Shown one piece after another: positions 37,625 to 50,575 of a stretch of DNA of 64,000 nt. Made by a program: the position numbers and the translations under genes. The notes beneath the pieces are model-generated. The model did not search any database. It was not told the DNA's origin and saw only the letters and a program-made list of their open reading frames with translations. Within the stretch, counting starts at the first letter, position 1, and each line of letters opens with the position of its first letter. The stretch is from contig NC_133918.1 of NCBI RefSeq assembly GCF_964199755.1, forward strand, positions 930,001-994,000. The letters are read 5' to 3'. The DNA is from Larus michahellis (lineage: Eukaryota > Chordata > Aves > Charadriiformes > Laridae).

Positions 37625-38734
37625 AAAAAAAAACCAAAATATATATATATATATATATATCAAAAAATAGCATTTCTCAGCGGTGACCAGTGACAGACAG
37701 GGGAGGGAGGGGGGCAGCCGGGGCTGCCCCCCGCCCCCGCCCACGTCCATCTCCCGGCGAGCGTGGGGCCCGAGGGGAGGCGAGGGGCGCTGGCGCCCCT
37801 CGGGCCTGGGTCGTGTCCCCCCCCCCGCCCCGAGGAAGCCCCCGGCCCCGCGGGGGCAGCGGCCGGGGGTTCTCCCCCCCCCCCCCCCCCCCCCCTCACC
37901 CCTCCTTTTTGCTGCCTTCCCCCGCCACCCCCGGGGCCGGCCGCAGGCCCCCCCCCCCGCCCCAAAACCCGCCCTCAGCAAGAAAAGCACCTTAAACCAT
38001 GTTTAAAAAAAAGGCAAAAAAGAATCAACTCGACACCCCCCAACCCGGAGGGTGGCAGCGGGGGGCGGGGGGGGGGGGCGTCGGGCCGGGGGCTTTCCCT
38101 TTGGGGGGGGGTCTTTGCACTGCTCCTCCCGCCACCCCCCCCGGGGCCGCATCCCCCCGGCCCTGCCCAAAGGGAATATGCAAAACCCGGCCTCCCCCCC
38201 GCCCTCCCCCCCCCGGCCCCCTCTGGGGTCACCGGCTGCGCGGGGACGGGGCGGGGGACGGGACAGGACGGGGGGGGGGACTACCACTAATTTTTATTAT
38301 TTTTATTTTTTTAATCGTTCTCCCTTTTTGTTAAACCCCCCGCGGCCTCTGGGCTCGGTGGCCACAGTCGGGGGGGGGGGGGGGGCGGCGAGGGGACACC
38401 CCCATCCTTGGGGATGCTCCGAGCCCCCTCCCCCATCTCCCCCCACCCCCTACCCCGGCAGGATGGGGACCCTGAAGCCGGGGGGGGGGGGTGTCCGCTC
38501 GACAATCACCGCGGCCGGGCTCCCGCGGGGTTGGGGGGGGGTTGGGGGGGGGGGGGATGGGGGGGGGGGGTGTTCATGCACTACAGTCTCTCCTAGAGGG
38601 TTTTTAGTCGGGCTCGTCGGCTTAAAAACAACAACAACAACAAAACAAAAAAAAGATTAATTAAAAGTAGTCCTTGGGACCTATAAATAATAAAAAAAAA
38701 AAAAGAAGAAAAAGTAAAAAAAAAAATAACCTGT

Positions 38735-38935
38735 ATATATATATATCTCTCTCTCTCTCTCTCTCCACGTATATATATATGGGGCTGCAGGGGCCGGGGG
38801 TGGGCGCGGGTCCCTGCGGACCGACACACAGTTAAGGTACTTTAAAGCGCAAAGGAATATATATATATATATATATATAAAAAAAATATATATATATATA
38901 AACCCCCCTATATATATATATATATGTCTGTTCGG
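38735..38935. repeat. TA and TC microsatellites in NFIC 3' UTR
   Basis: Three (TA)n blocks and one (TC)n block lie within 200 bases: TATATATATATC(TC)n at about 38735-38765 and (TA)n at about 38858-38880, 38887-38900 and 38908-38926. Confidence 0.9.
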
Positions 38936-40954
38936 TGGTGTTTTGGTTCTCTTCCCCCCCCCCTTCCCCCCTTTTCTTTTTGTACTATGAGTTTGGAATT
39001 GCTGCTTTCTGCCTCCCCCCAACCCCCCCCCCGCCGCCCAACCCGGGCTCTGGGGAGCAGCACCCATAGTTGCCCCCCCCCCGGTTGCAGCAGAACCCGT
39101 GGGTGCCCCCATACAGCGGCACCCCGGGTGCCCCCCCCATACAGCAGCACCCCTGGGTGCCCCCGGGGGGGGGCCCTTTGGGCACAGAGCGGCACCAGGA
39201 GACGGACTCGCCCCGAAGGCGCGGAGGCGGCAGCCGGCAGGAGCCGCCCCCCCCGTGTCCCCCCCCCGCCCAAACCAAAAACCCCGCCGCAGTGCCTCCG
39301 CGCCGCCGGCTGCCCCCGCCCGCCTTTACAAGAGGGGGGGTGTGTGGGGGGGTGGGGTGTGTTGTGTGTGTGTGTCGTCGTCCCCCCCGCCCCGCCCCGC
39401 CCCCAACAAAACCCCACCGGGGCTGGGGACGGTGGGTGCCCCCCCCCCCCCCCCCCCGCCCCCCCCACTCCCTCGCCGTTTATATTTTTACTAGTTAACC
39501 GGATTCTTCGCTTCTCGCTTGCCGCAGCCGTTACACACCCGCCGAGCGCACCAGGGCCGCGAGCCGGGGCCGGGACATATTCCCCCCCCTCCCCCGGGTT
39601 GTGATACCCCCCCCCCCCCCCCATCCCCGGCCCCTGCATGCCGAGCCCCCCCCCCCGAGCCCCCCCCCCCCCCCCCCAGCTCGCCTCCCTGGTGCTTCAC
39701 GATATTTGATTATACCATTGTACGCAGCCATTACCGATAGCCGCCGCTCCTGCCTACGTACCAGTTACTGACCGTGACTATGGATTTTGGGGGTTTGGTT
39801 TTGTGTTTTTTTCTTTTTTTTTCTTTTTTTTGGTTTTGTTTTCTTTATTTTGTTGTTTTTTTTTTTTTTTTTTTGGGGGGGTGTTTTTTTTTTTTGGGGG
39901 GGGGTGTCTTTTTTGTTTCGTTTTCTTTTGGTTTTTTTTCTTTCGGTTGTTCCCCCCTCCCCCCCCCCCTTCCCCCTATGCAAAAAAGACAAAAAAGAGA
40001 CAAAAAAGAAGAAAAAAAAAAAACAAAAAACAAAAAAACAAAAAACTGACACACACACACACACACAAAAAAAAAGATTAAAAAAAAAGGAAAAAAAAAA
40101 GACAAAAAAAAAAAATGTATAAAAATTAAACAAGCTATGCTTCAACTCCAGCCCGCCTCCGCCCCTCCTTCGCTGCCCCCGGGGGAAAACTGAGGCACGG
40201 CGCCTGCCCTGGGGAGGCCCCGGGTGTCCCGGCTGGGGGCGGGGGGGGGCACTGGTGTGAACTGGGATGTAGTGGAGCCGGGCCGTGCTGGGCAGGGGGT
40301 GCCCGTCGCCCTGGAGGGGGGGACCCCCACCCGTGGGTGCTCTGGGCCTGGATGGGGGGGGGGGGCCGAGCTCGGGGAGGGGAGGGTGGCGGGGGGACAC
40401 ACGGGGGGACAGGGACGCGGGTGGGTGCAGCCGTGGGCTCGTGGGGACACGGCGCTGCCGCCACCCCCTCGGCATCAAGACCGTGTCTGCGTGACGTCAT
40501 CGCGCGTATCATCCTGCAGATCCTCGTGCCCCTCGTGCACATGACGTCATCGCCCATATGACATCATTGGCCGAAGCCGTGCGTCACCCCACAGTCCCCA
40601 TCGTCCCCGTCCCGAAGAGGTGCTCAGGACAGGCGGGGGTCCCAAGGCCGGACGCCCCCCCGCGGTCCCCAGCCCCCCGTGACACCCCCCGGTCCCTGAG
40701 CTCCGGGACGCGGGGCAGGACGCCGGGGGAGGGGGGGGGCAGCGGCACGGCCGGACACCGCTGGCACATGCCAGGAACCCGCCACTGTCCCCTGCCCGAT
40801 GGCACCAGGGGTGTCCCCGCAGCCGGCACCCTCGGGGGCGGCGGGGCAGCCGCGGGCCCCATCCTGGGGGCGTGGAGCCTCGCGGGGGCCCCAGAACGGC
40901 CCCATCCCCGGCGCGGTGACACCAGACGCTGGACACCGGGACAGGCTGGGGACC

Positions 40955-40960
40955 TTTACT
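40955..40960 (-). terminator. Candidate SMIM24 poly(A) signal (AGTAAA)
   Basis: TTTACT on the plus strand reads AGTAAA on the minus strand, 286 bases past the SMIM24 stop. It is a variant hexamer. No AATAAA was seen between the stop and the convergent NFIC 3' end. Confidence 0.35.
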
Positions 40961-41245
40961 GGGGCACAGCCGGGGACCCCCCCGCACCCCCCGGGGGGGA
41001 ACCTCCCCCGCGTCAGGGGGGTGTGGGGAGGTCCCCGCTCCTGTCGCCGGCCGCCGCCCTCCGCGATCCGTTCCGTTGGGCGGCCGATCCGCGCCGGGGC
41101 TTGGCGGCAGCCGGGGCCGCCGCGGCACCTCCCGCCCCGCAAAACCCGGCGCGGATCCGCGTCCCGCGGACGGGGCTGAGGGCGCGGTTCCCCGACGGGG
41201 CGTCCCCGGGGCCGGGCGCCGGGCGGGCAGGTGGCGGCCGCCGCC

Positions 41246-41342
41246 TCAGAAGGACGTGGCCTTGCTCCGCTCCTCGCCGCCGCTCTCCTCATCGCTGTCC
41301 TTCTCGGCCGCCGGGTTGGCACGGCCGGTGCGCTCCAGCCTG
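41246..41342 (-). CDS. SMIM24: SMIM24 exon 4 (C-terminus)
   Basis: The last coding exon gives (S)RLERTGRANPAAEKDSDEES followed by a run ending KATSF and TGA. The tail is acidic and hydrophilic. It ends in Thr-Ser-Phe, which fits the class I PDZ ligand rule (S/T-X-hydrophobic) as do the C-termini of MAP17 and human SMIM24. The acceptor is a tandem CAGCAG, so the exon can begin at 41342 or, one codon shorter, at 41339. Confidence 0.8.
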
Positions 41343-41564
41343 CTGGTAGGGAGGCGTCAGCCAGGCATGGCCGCTGTGGCAGTGCACCCTGGCCCGCTCC
41401 CCTCGGGCGTCACCGTTGCCTTTGGCCATGCCGAGGGCGCACCGGACCACACACGGCACCGCCAGACCACACACGGCACCGCCAAGCCGTGCATGGCACC
41501 GCCAGCGTGTCGCCGTCCCCAGGGGGTGCCCGGTTCCAGCCCTGCAGCGCCCGGGCAGTGGTAC

Positions 41565-41603
41565 CTGTCAGTCCCCGGGGTGTCCTGGACGTCGCCCCGC
41601 TTC
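41565..41603 (-). CDS. SMIM24: SMIM24 exon 3
   Basis: A 39-base exon, phase 2 at both ends, encoding KRGDVQDTPGTD in the cytoplasmic tail. Acceptor CCCTCGCAG, donor GTACCA. It is small and skippable without changing frame. Confidence 0.75.
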
Positions 41604-41768
41604 CTGCGAGGGGAGAGAGGGGGTGAGCGGTGCCCGGGGTCCCCCCCCTGCAGCACCCTGCTCCCGGCCTCGGGCACGGCCGGAGCCTGTGCCCCCCCCC
41701 CCCCCCCCCCCCCGGCCTCGGGTCGGTCCCCCCCACCCAGGTGGGTGCGGGATGCGTCCCCGTCCCAC

Positions 41769-41886
41769 CTGCGCATCCTGATCTGCCAGAGCCGGTTGAC
41801 GAGCAGGAGCACAAAGACGATGAAGAGGAAGACGACGACGGCCGTGAGGCCGAGGAGCCAGGGCTGCAGCTCCTTGGGGCCGGTGC
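41769..41886 (-). CDS. SMIM24: SMIM24 exon 2 (transmembrane segment)
   Basis: 118 bases, phase 1 in and phase 2 out. It encodes TGPKELQPWLLGLTAVVVF and the rest of a single membrane span, ending VNRLWQIRMR (residues 26-63 of a 108-residue protein). PWL(L/M)GL.AVV.FLFIV then (A/V)NRLW is the signature shared with human SMIM24 and its relative PDZK1IP1/MAP17. The span is about residues 36-55, followed by arginines, so the C-terminus is predicted cytosolic. Confidence 0.88.
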
Positions 41887-42335
41887 CTGCACGGCAGGGG
41901 GATGGGGACGGGGATGGGGACAGCTTCAGGGAACCCCATCCTGCAGGGGACGGGAGCCCCCATCCCATGGCACAGGGTCCCGATTGTGCTGAGCCCAGCA
42001 GCAGGAGATGCTGGGGACACCGGGGGACGTTGGCAGGTGCTCGTTGCCACCCCCTCCCCACTGTCCCCTGCGTGCCGAGGAAGCCCCCCCTGACACAGCC
42101 AACCCCTCCCCGGGAGAGCACACGGACGTCTGGCATGGTGGGGGCCGCTGGGGATAGCAGGCAGGTGCCCCCAGATCTTTCTGCTCTGCTCCCAAAATGG
42201 TTGCTGCCGGGGCACTGGGACGCACTGGTCCTACTGGGAGGGTCTCCCGGGAGCTGATCCAATGCCTCGGGATGGGCATGGCCACCCCCAGGGTACTCGG
42301 GGCACAGGGGTATGGGGGGCAACAGGGGCACCTAC

Positions 42336-42408
42336 CGGCTTGTCCCTGGGCAGTGGCAGCGAGGACGAGCAGGACCAGGAGCGAGAGGGGCTGCGGGGCC
42401 CTCGGCAT
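42336..42408 (-). CDS. SMIM24: SMIM24 exon 1 (signal peptide)
   Basis: The start ATG at 42406-42408 opens [20 protein letters not shown] and then QGQA. This is a typical signal peptide with likely cleavage after the TAQG region, as in the MAP17 family. Donor GTAGGT, phase 1. The whole gene encodes about 108 residues against about 130 in human, the difference being in the tail. It is a predicted small type I membrane protein. It lies tail-to-tail with NFIC and matches human synteny. Its function is poorly known. Confidence 0.85.
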
Positions 42409-42525
42409 TTTGGGGCGGGGGCTGGGGCACGGCCGGGTCCTGCACCCCCAGGTGGGCTCCTCTCCCACGCTGCTGCCGGGGCCGAGTGCTGGTGCCGCTC
42501 TCTGCACCCGGGGCCAACGGGCGGC

Positions 42526-42534
42526 TTTTATTGG
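42526..42534 (-). promoter_or_regulatory. TATA-like AATAAAAG upstream of SMIM24
   Basis: On the minus strand CCAATAAAAGCCG lies about 120 bases upstream of the SMIM24 ATG, a plausible TATA-variant position. The same hexamer reads as a poly(A) signal, but no gene ends here. Low confidence. Confidence 0.3.
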
Positions 42535-42689
42535 GCTCAAGAGGACAAGTGCCACCAAGTGCCATGGCAACGCGGCTCCTGTAACCCTTGGGAGGTGGCA
42601 CTTCTCCCCCCGGCTCAGCCACCAGCACCTTGCGGCACCCAACAGCCACCACCTCGGGGATGATGGTGGCAGCCCCATGGCCAGGGCTG

Positions 42690-43165
42690 GGGTCCACCTG
42701 CCGGGTGGGTGAGTGGATGGAAGGAGGTACAGGCGGATGGAGGGACAGATGGACGGGCGGGTGGGTGGAGGGAGGGAGGGAGGGAGGGATGGATGGGTGG
42801 GAGGTGTTTGGAGGGACAGACGGGTGGGTGGGTGGATGGACGGACGGACAGGTGGATGGATGGACGGGTGGGTGGATGGACAGATGGATGGATGGAGGGA
42901 TGGATGGAGGGATGGAGGGAAGGATGGATGGAGGGACGGATGGATGGGTGGATGGATGGACGGACAGGTGGATGGAGGGACGGATGGATGGGTGGATGGA
43001 TGGACGGACAGGTGGATGGAGGGACGGATGGATGGGTGGATGGAGGGGTGGAGTGATGGACGGATGGATGGGTGGATGGAGCGATGGATGGGTGGATTGA
43101 TGGATGAATGGAGTGATGGTCGGATGGGTGGATGGGTGGACAGATGGACGGATGTGCCCACCCTG
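42690..43165. repeat. GGAT/GGAC/GGTG tetranucleotide minisatellite
   Basis: About 475 bases of near-perfect period-4 sequence (GGATGGATGGACGGACAGGT and variants), with a longer ~60-base duplication visible around 42935-43050. It lies just upstream of SMIM24. Reading frames in it are artefacts. Confidence 0.93.
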
Positions 43166-44277
43166 CCTGCTGCCCCATCCCCGTCTCTCCCCTCTGCCCA
43201 TGGGGCACCGCACGCCTGTCCCCACTGGCAGGGCTGGGGCAGATCCGGGCCGGTGTCCCATCCCCAGAGACAGGGCTCCCGCCCTGACATATCGCGGGGA
43301 CGGGGCAGCACGGGGCGGGGGGAGGTTGGGGGGCGGACAGTGCCAGGCCACCCCCCCAGCCCCCACCCAGCCCCAGGACAGCTGAGCCCCAGATGTGATG
43401 GCTGGTGCCAGCAGGACCCTGTCACGTGCCCGGGAAGCGCCCAGGTACCGTGAAGAGCTAATTATTAATGGCGTTATCAGAGACCTGCTCCACCGCGCAG
43501 CCCCCACCCAGTGGGGCACAGGGGAAACTGAGGCACAGGGTGGCCAGCGACACCCAGGGACAGACCATGGGCTTCGGCAGGGCCAGCCTGGCCATGGCAA
43601 TTCCCCAGGGGTGAAGAAGGAGCCTGGGGACATGGGGACAGGATCCCCACCAGAGGAATGGGGGGGGGGGGAAATCAGCCCCCGCCTGGGTTTGATGCAG
43701 GCGATGGGGTCTGTACGACGCAGCCCCATCCCCAGTGCCCCCACGCAGAGCCCAAGTGGGGCTGGTGGGTGCTTCGCCCCCCAAGACGGGCTTCGGGGGC
43801 ACCTGTGGGTGCCACTGAACTCTGCTCCATCGGGAGGGGGCACGGCCTGCCAGCATCATGGCGGCGAGGGGGGCAGTGGGGCAAATCCAGCCTCGGTGAA
43901 CAGCCGTCCGTCTGTCCGTCCCTCCCGGTGCGCCTGCGCGTGGCTGCGCTGCGTGAGACTCCCCGTAGGTGCGTGCACCCGTCTTGCCACGTGCATGCGT
44001 GTCCGTGTCCCCGGCGCCCACGCGTGTCTGTGCGCACGCCCAGGGTGAGCCCCCGTGCCAGGAGTTTGCAACCCCCGAGCACCCGCCTTCACGCACCCAC
44101 GGGGATGTCCACACGCGTGCGCCCACACGGGTGTCCCTCCCCACGCGCCCGGGGGCTGGAGGGCTCTGCCGAGGGATGCTGCTTGTCCCAGGCGAAGGTC
44201 GGGGTTGTCCCAGCCCTGCCACCTCCCCGTGCCCACGCCTGGCTAAGGGGCGAGCGAGCGGGGCTGGGGCAGGCTGC
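43166..44277. other. Intergenic between SMIM24 and the 154-residue membrane-protein gene
   Basis: GC-rich sequence with one GGGGAAACTGAGGCACAGG word at 43521-43539 and a GTGCGTG/CACGTG-rich tract at about 43955-44135. No exon was supported. Confidence 0.7.
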
Positions 44278-44283
44278 TTTATT
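44278..44283 (-). terminator. Poly(A) signal AATAAA of the 154-residue gene
   Basis: TTTATT on the plus strand gives AATAAA on the minus strand, 194 bases past the stop codon at 44477, at a normal 3' UTR distance. Confidence 0.7.
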
Positions 44284-44476
44284 GGGGGGCAGCGATAGCA
44301 GCCCCGAGATAAGCGTGTGGGGCTGCGCCAAGGACGGTGAAGCCACGTGCCAGCGCTGGGCAGCGTCACCCCTGCGCCCGAGTCTGGGGCCGGCGGCCGT
44401 GCCGGGATCCGACGGCCAGGGGTGGCTGCCGGGGATCCCGCCGGTGGCGGGGCAAGGGGGTGTGTGTGTCCTGGCC

Positions 44477-44700
44477 CTAGAAAAACCTCTTCTTGTGGGA
44501 GTCGGCGAAGCTGATGGAGCTGCGCGGGGCGGCAGTGAGCAGCCCCAGCGGGATGTCCATGCCGGGCAAGGCGCCGGTGCCTTCACCCTCCGGCTTCCTC
44601 TCTGCCAGCACCTCGTCCTCCTCCAGCCACTCCACCTCCGGCAGGGCGCCCTCGGCCATCACCGCCTTCTCCTCCTCCTGCTTGGGCCCGAACGCCCAGT
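44477..44700 (-). CDS. Small single-pass membrane protein, exon 2
   Basis: 224 bases, entered in phase 1, encoding residues 81-154. They begin DWAFGPKQEEEKAVMAEG, pass through an acidic stretch (EVEWLEEDEVLAERKPEGEG) and end SFADSHKKRFF before TAG at 44477-44479. Acceptor CCCTCGCAG. The extreme C-terminus KRFF resembles the KKFF sorting tail of ERGIC-53. That would matter only if this end is cytosolic. Confidence 0.75.
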
Positions 44701-44822
44701 CTGCGAGGGCAGAGACGCAGCCGTCAGCAGCCACGGCAAAGGCCGTGGGTTTGGGGCGGGGGGGGACGGGACACCCTCCCTCCCTTGCCCCCACCCAGCC
44801 CCGCACGGAGCCCCAAAGCTCA

Positions 44823-47032
<2,210 letters not shown>

Positions 47033-47103
47033 TTACGGTTGGACTTGATCATCTTAAAAAGAATCTTTTCCAACCTAAATGATCCCGTTCCATGATTCTA
47101 TTA
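47033..47103 (+). mobile_element. CR1 LINE 3'-end fragment
   Basis: About 70 bases carry the typical CR1 tail: GGTTGGACTTGATCATCTTA, then TTTTCCAACCTAAATGATC and a terminal CATGATTCTATTA, close to the ATTCTATG octamer that ends CR1 copies. It is a 5'-truncated plus-strand fragment and a LINE subfamily typical of birds. Confidence 0.85.
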
Positions 47104-47210
47104 CAGCAGCCCCAGGTCTCCCCACCTGACCCAGCGGCACCGGGGGCACCCCGCATCCAGGCGAGGGCTCAATCACAGCTCGACTCACGCAGGAGCTCCC
47201 CCAGCAGCAC

Positions 47211-47216
47211 TTTATT
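47211..47216 (-). terminator. DOHH poly(A) signal AATAAA
   Basis: TTTATT on the plus strand is AATAAA on the DOHH strand, about 835 bases after the stop codon. It is the first canonical hexamer downstream and defines a 3' UTR of about 0.85 kb. Confidence 0.75.
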
Positions 47217-48049
47217 CCCTGCCAGCGCCCCCCCCCCCCCCCTGCCTCCAGTGCCCACACTGAGCTACCAGGGGGGTTTGGGTGCTGGGTGACGGCAGCA
47301 GACACCAGCCTCAGCCCTCCCAGGTCTGGTTAAACGCTGGGGAAAGTCTGGGCAGGCTCTGCCTCACCCCGTAAGCCCTAATGGCAGCACCGTTCCCTGC
47401 AGAAAGAAAAAGCGCAGCCAAATCTTCCAAAACTTTGCCATGAAACAACCCCCATCCCAGGGCAAAGGCTGCCGCAAGCACGGCCCTGGCCTGCCCCGAC
47501 AGGAGAGGCCAAACCCACAGCAGCTTCTCCACCGCAGAGGCAAGGAGGGACCCGGCTCAGCACCAGCACCAAGGGCTATTTTTGAGGCATCGTACCACTA
47601 CAGCCTACGAGAGCGAGTGCCCAAAGCCAGCCCTGGCCCCCAGCAAAGCCCAGGCAGGGAAAACGGAGCTGTTTCACACCGAGCCGCCATGGCAGCACAA
47701 GCCCAGAGCAGCCCCGGGCCCCGTGCAGCTGCGACAGGCTCCGACCTGCAGTGCGGAGCCCACCTGGTCCGAGCCCCAAGCCAGGCTGCGGGCAGACGGT
47801 GCTGATCCTGGCAGGGAAAAAGGGGCAGATCCAGGAAACAGGAGGTGGCGGGGGGTGGGGGGGGCAAGTAGCAGCTCAGCCTGGATTTGGAGGGAGAAGG
47901 CAGCTGTAATTGTGCCAGAGAGCAAATCCAGTTCCTCCTCCACCTCTGCCGCGGCAAGGCACGGATCCATGTTGATGGAGGCGGCCATGAAAGCGCAGCC
48001 GGCGGGGGTGGGAGGCAGCACGCCCAGCCTGTACCCCCCCAGCCAGGGC
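47217..48049 (-). other. DOHH: DOHH 3' UTR
   Basis: Sequence between the stop codon and the poly(A) signal, with no repeats recognised. The extent follows from the AATAAA position. Confidence 0.65.
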
Positions 48050-48366
48050 TCAGGCGGAGGCCTGCAGCTTGCAGAGCCCGTCGGCGTACTGGAACTGGGT
48101 GCCGTTCTCATACTCGTACATGTCCAGCGCCACCTCGCAGCTCTCCCGCACCACCCGCTCCTCGTCGCGGGCGAAGGCGCGCAGGGTCTCCAGGCAGGAG
48201 GGGCGGGCGATGGAGCCCAGGGCCTCGGCACACTCATGGCGCACCATGGGGCTCTCGGTGCGGTTGCGCAGCGTGGCCGTCAGCTGCGGGACACAGGCCT
48301 CATCCTGCATCTGGCCCAGCACGTAGCCGATCTCGTGGCGGAAGAGGGCACTGCCAGAGCACAGTC
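48050..48366 (-). CDS. DOHH: DOHH exon 4 (last)
   Basis: 317 bases encoding the C-terminal HEAT-like repeats, from [20 protein letters not shown] to [14 protein letters not shown] and TGA. The third and fourth His-Glu pairs are visible: H207-E208 in FRHE and H240-E241 in [21 protein letters not shown] matches the human C-terminus. Acceptor CCTCCCTGCAG. Confidence 0.97.
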
Positions 48367-49339
48367 CTGCAGGGAGGAGGCGAGAGTGAGCCATTGCTGC
48401 CCCAAAAGTGCTCTGGGACGCTTGGCCGGAGCCCCCCACCCAGAAGCCGGGGGAAAGCCATGGGGCAGGCTGGCCTGGGGGTTACAGCTGGTGGTCGCCA
48501 CTCCAGACCTGTGGGTGCTTTTGGGGAAGAGGACAAAATACCTACGGGAAGGGCTTGTCCCACCCTGCTCCCTGACCCCGCACAGCCAGGGCGGCCCCAG
48601 CACCGCATGCCCGCAGCCGTGCCCCAGCAGCGTAGGGACGCCCTCTCGTGACGGCGGCACCCATCCTCCTGGCAGGGCTGCCGGCACCCTCCCCTGCCCC
48701 AGGGAGCCTGCACTGCCCACGGGCCCTGCCCCAGCAGTGCGACATGCCTGCGGCAGACTGGCAGCACAGACACAGCCTTGAGCCCCCCCATGCTGTCGGA
48801 GGCTTCAAACAGCTGCAGCAGGAGCTCACAGATCCCTGCACACCTCGTCTCACAGCGCAGACGTGCCCCCAGCTCCTCACAGATGGTTGGACAGCCTCGT
48901 CCGGGTCCCTTGGGTGAGGGGGTGGGTCCAAACAGTTCCTGAGCTGTGGTCTACCCCTTCCCCACTCGGGAGACATTCTCTCCCCTCTCCAGAGCTATTC
49001 CCAAACCCCAGGATGAGGCTGTCACAGCCTCTGACCGCAGGACCAGAGCCCACCAGGTCCCACTGGCTGGTCCCAAGCCAACATTACAGACTGTGCCCTC
49101 TCCCACCCGGACCCACGGAGAAAGGGGGCCTGGAGGATGGCGAGGGGGCTGTGAAACACCAAAGAGCACCAAGCGCTTTGTGACGAGGCTCCTGCAAACG
49201 AGCAGGGGGAGAGCAGCTCTAGAAACAAATGGATGAAGAGCCTAAAAGGAGCCCCGCAGCTCTGGCAGCCCTGGATTTGGGAAGGACTAATCCCAGATTA
49301 ACCTGTACAGACTGCAGGAAGCCTCACGCTGGCCCTTAC
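48367..49339 (-). other. DOHH: DOHH intron 3
   Basis: A 973-base intron with no recognised repeat or exon. The donor side reads GTAAGG. Confidence 0.9.
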
Positions 49340-49577
49340 CGTCTGCCAGCGCCAGCACGGCAGCCTGGCCACCCAGGTTTCGCAGGGCAAACATGGCCCG
49401 GTAGCGGTCGAACAGTGAGCGTGACTCATCCAGGAGGGTTTCGCGGAGTTTGCTGATGTCCGTCTCCTCGGCAGGGGGAGCAGGATCCACAGAGAGGTAG
49501 GGGCTGGCACCCGGCTCTTGCTTGTTCTCCTGCAACCACTCCAGCCTCCTCACTGCCAGCTGACACGTCTCTGCCAC
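49340..49577 (-). CDS. DOHH: DOHH exon 3
   Basis: 238 bases, phase 0 in and phase 1 out, encoding VAETCQLAVRRLEWLQENKQ, then EPGASPYLSVDPAPPAEETD and a helix pair ending AAVLALADG. This is the hinge between the two four-repeat halves and the start of the second half. It aligns closely to human DOHH (SVDPAPPAEE, LLDESR.LF.RYRAMFALRN). Confidence 0.97.
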
Positions 49578-49796
49578 CTGCAGGGACAGGAACACAGCCC
49601 TGGCTGTGGGACAGCATCATACAGCGCTGGGAGGGCACCCAAGGCTTCCCCACAGCGGCTGGGCACCAGCACACAGCAGGATGCCACTCATGGTGTCCAC
49701 AGGCAGGGGCTGCCCAGGAGACACATGCTTGCCCCTCCCGGACCAGCAGCGCTACATCCCAGGGAAAATGACACCCCCCCCCGCCAGGACCCTCAC

Positions 49797-49873
49797 CTCA
49801 ACGACGGGATCCTCTGAATAGCGTTTCAGGATATCCAGCACACTGGGATTCCCGATAGCACCCAGGGCTTCAC
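49797..49873 (-). CDS. DOHH: DOHH exon 2b (second coding exon)
   Basis: 77 bases, phase 1 in and phase 0 out, encoding [20 protein letters not shown] and DPVVE. It continues the repeat carrying H89-E90. Acceptor TTCTTTCAG, donor GTGAGG. Confidence 0.96.
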
Positions 49874-50244
49874 CTGAAAGAAGGAAGGACATGTCAGGAG
49901 GTTACTAAAGTGCCTACGTGAGGAGGACCCTGCTGTGTCCTCCGGCAAAGCCCCCCCCCGCTCTGAAGTGGGGTTATAGGCCTGACTCTGACTGATCCTA
50001 AGTGGCACAGCCAGGCAACTAAACACGGCAAGGGCCAGGTCAGCAGGAAGGGGAAGGCTCAGCCAACCAGTCTGGCAAGGGGACATGGTGAGGCGGTAAC
50101 ACGCCTCAGCTTTTTCCAAGCCACAACACCCAAACCAGATCAAGGCCATCGTGAACTGTTCGGTATGGGGGGAAGCTCCCGCAAGTCCCACTTGCGGAAT
50201 GGACCCCTCCCCTGCACCCACAGCCGCAGGAGCTGCCATCGTAC

Positions 50245-50518
50245 CCGCCTCGTGCCTGACCATGGGCTCCTGGCTGGCGTCCTCCAGCACCTGGACGAGC
50301 ACGGGGATGGCCGCTTCATCCTGCATCTGCCCCAGACAGTAAGCCAGCTCATGCTTCAGCAAGGCAGAGCCGTCCCCGAAGGCCCGGCCGATCCACTCCA
50401 CGGCCGCCCGGCCGCCCAGGTTGCGCAGGGTGAAGAGGGCCCGGAACCGGGCGGGCAGGGGCTGGGCCGCGTCCACCAGCGTCCGGCCGATGGCCGCCAC
50501 CTCCTCTGCTGTCACCAT
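50245..50518 (-). CDS. DOHH: DOHH first coding exon (deoxyhypusine hydroxylase)
   Basis: DOHH hydroxylates deoxyhypusine on eIF5A, completing hypusine, and is a cytosolic di-iron HEAT-repeat enzyme. The ATG at 50516-50518 starts [20 protein letters not shown], matching the human start MVTEQEVDAIG. The first two iron-ligand pairs are present: H56-E57 in LLKHELAY and H89-E90 in MVRHEAG. The four coding exons sum to 906 bases (301 residues; human 302), with all four His-Glu motifs at the same numbers as human. This is an intact gene. The exon starts at 50583 with 65 bases of 5' UTR, after acceptor CGTCCGCAG. The donor is GTACGA, phase 1. Confidence 0.98.
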
Positions 50519-50575
50519 GGCGCCGAGGCAGGCAGGGCCCGGGCACAAGCAGGTCTCTGGCGGGACTCCCTCCGG

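Larger units (their letters stand above)
34506..40150 (+). other. NFIC: NFIC 3' UTR (approximate end)
   Basis: A long low-complexity untranslated tail follows the stop. It includes a GAC-triplet run at 34620-34665, A-runs at 35717-35741 and about 36690, T-runs, AAC repeats at 36640 and 38625, TA repeats at 37640 and 38735-38935, and long C- and G-runs. A canonical AATAAA at 36853-36858 could serve a short form. An ATTAAA at 40125-40130 is my best guess for the long form. Human NFIC also has a multi-kilobase 3' UTR. The 3' end is inferred, and the region includes an assembly gap. Confidence 0.55.

Noticed and set aside
42588-43453. Open frames rich in GWMDG or HPSIHPS
   Set aside because: They are translation of the GGAT/GGAC tetranucleotide repeat.
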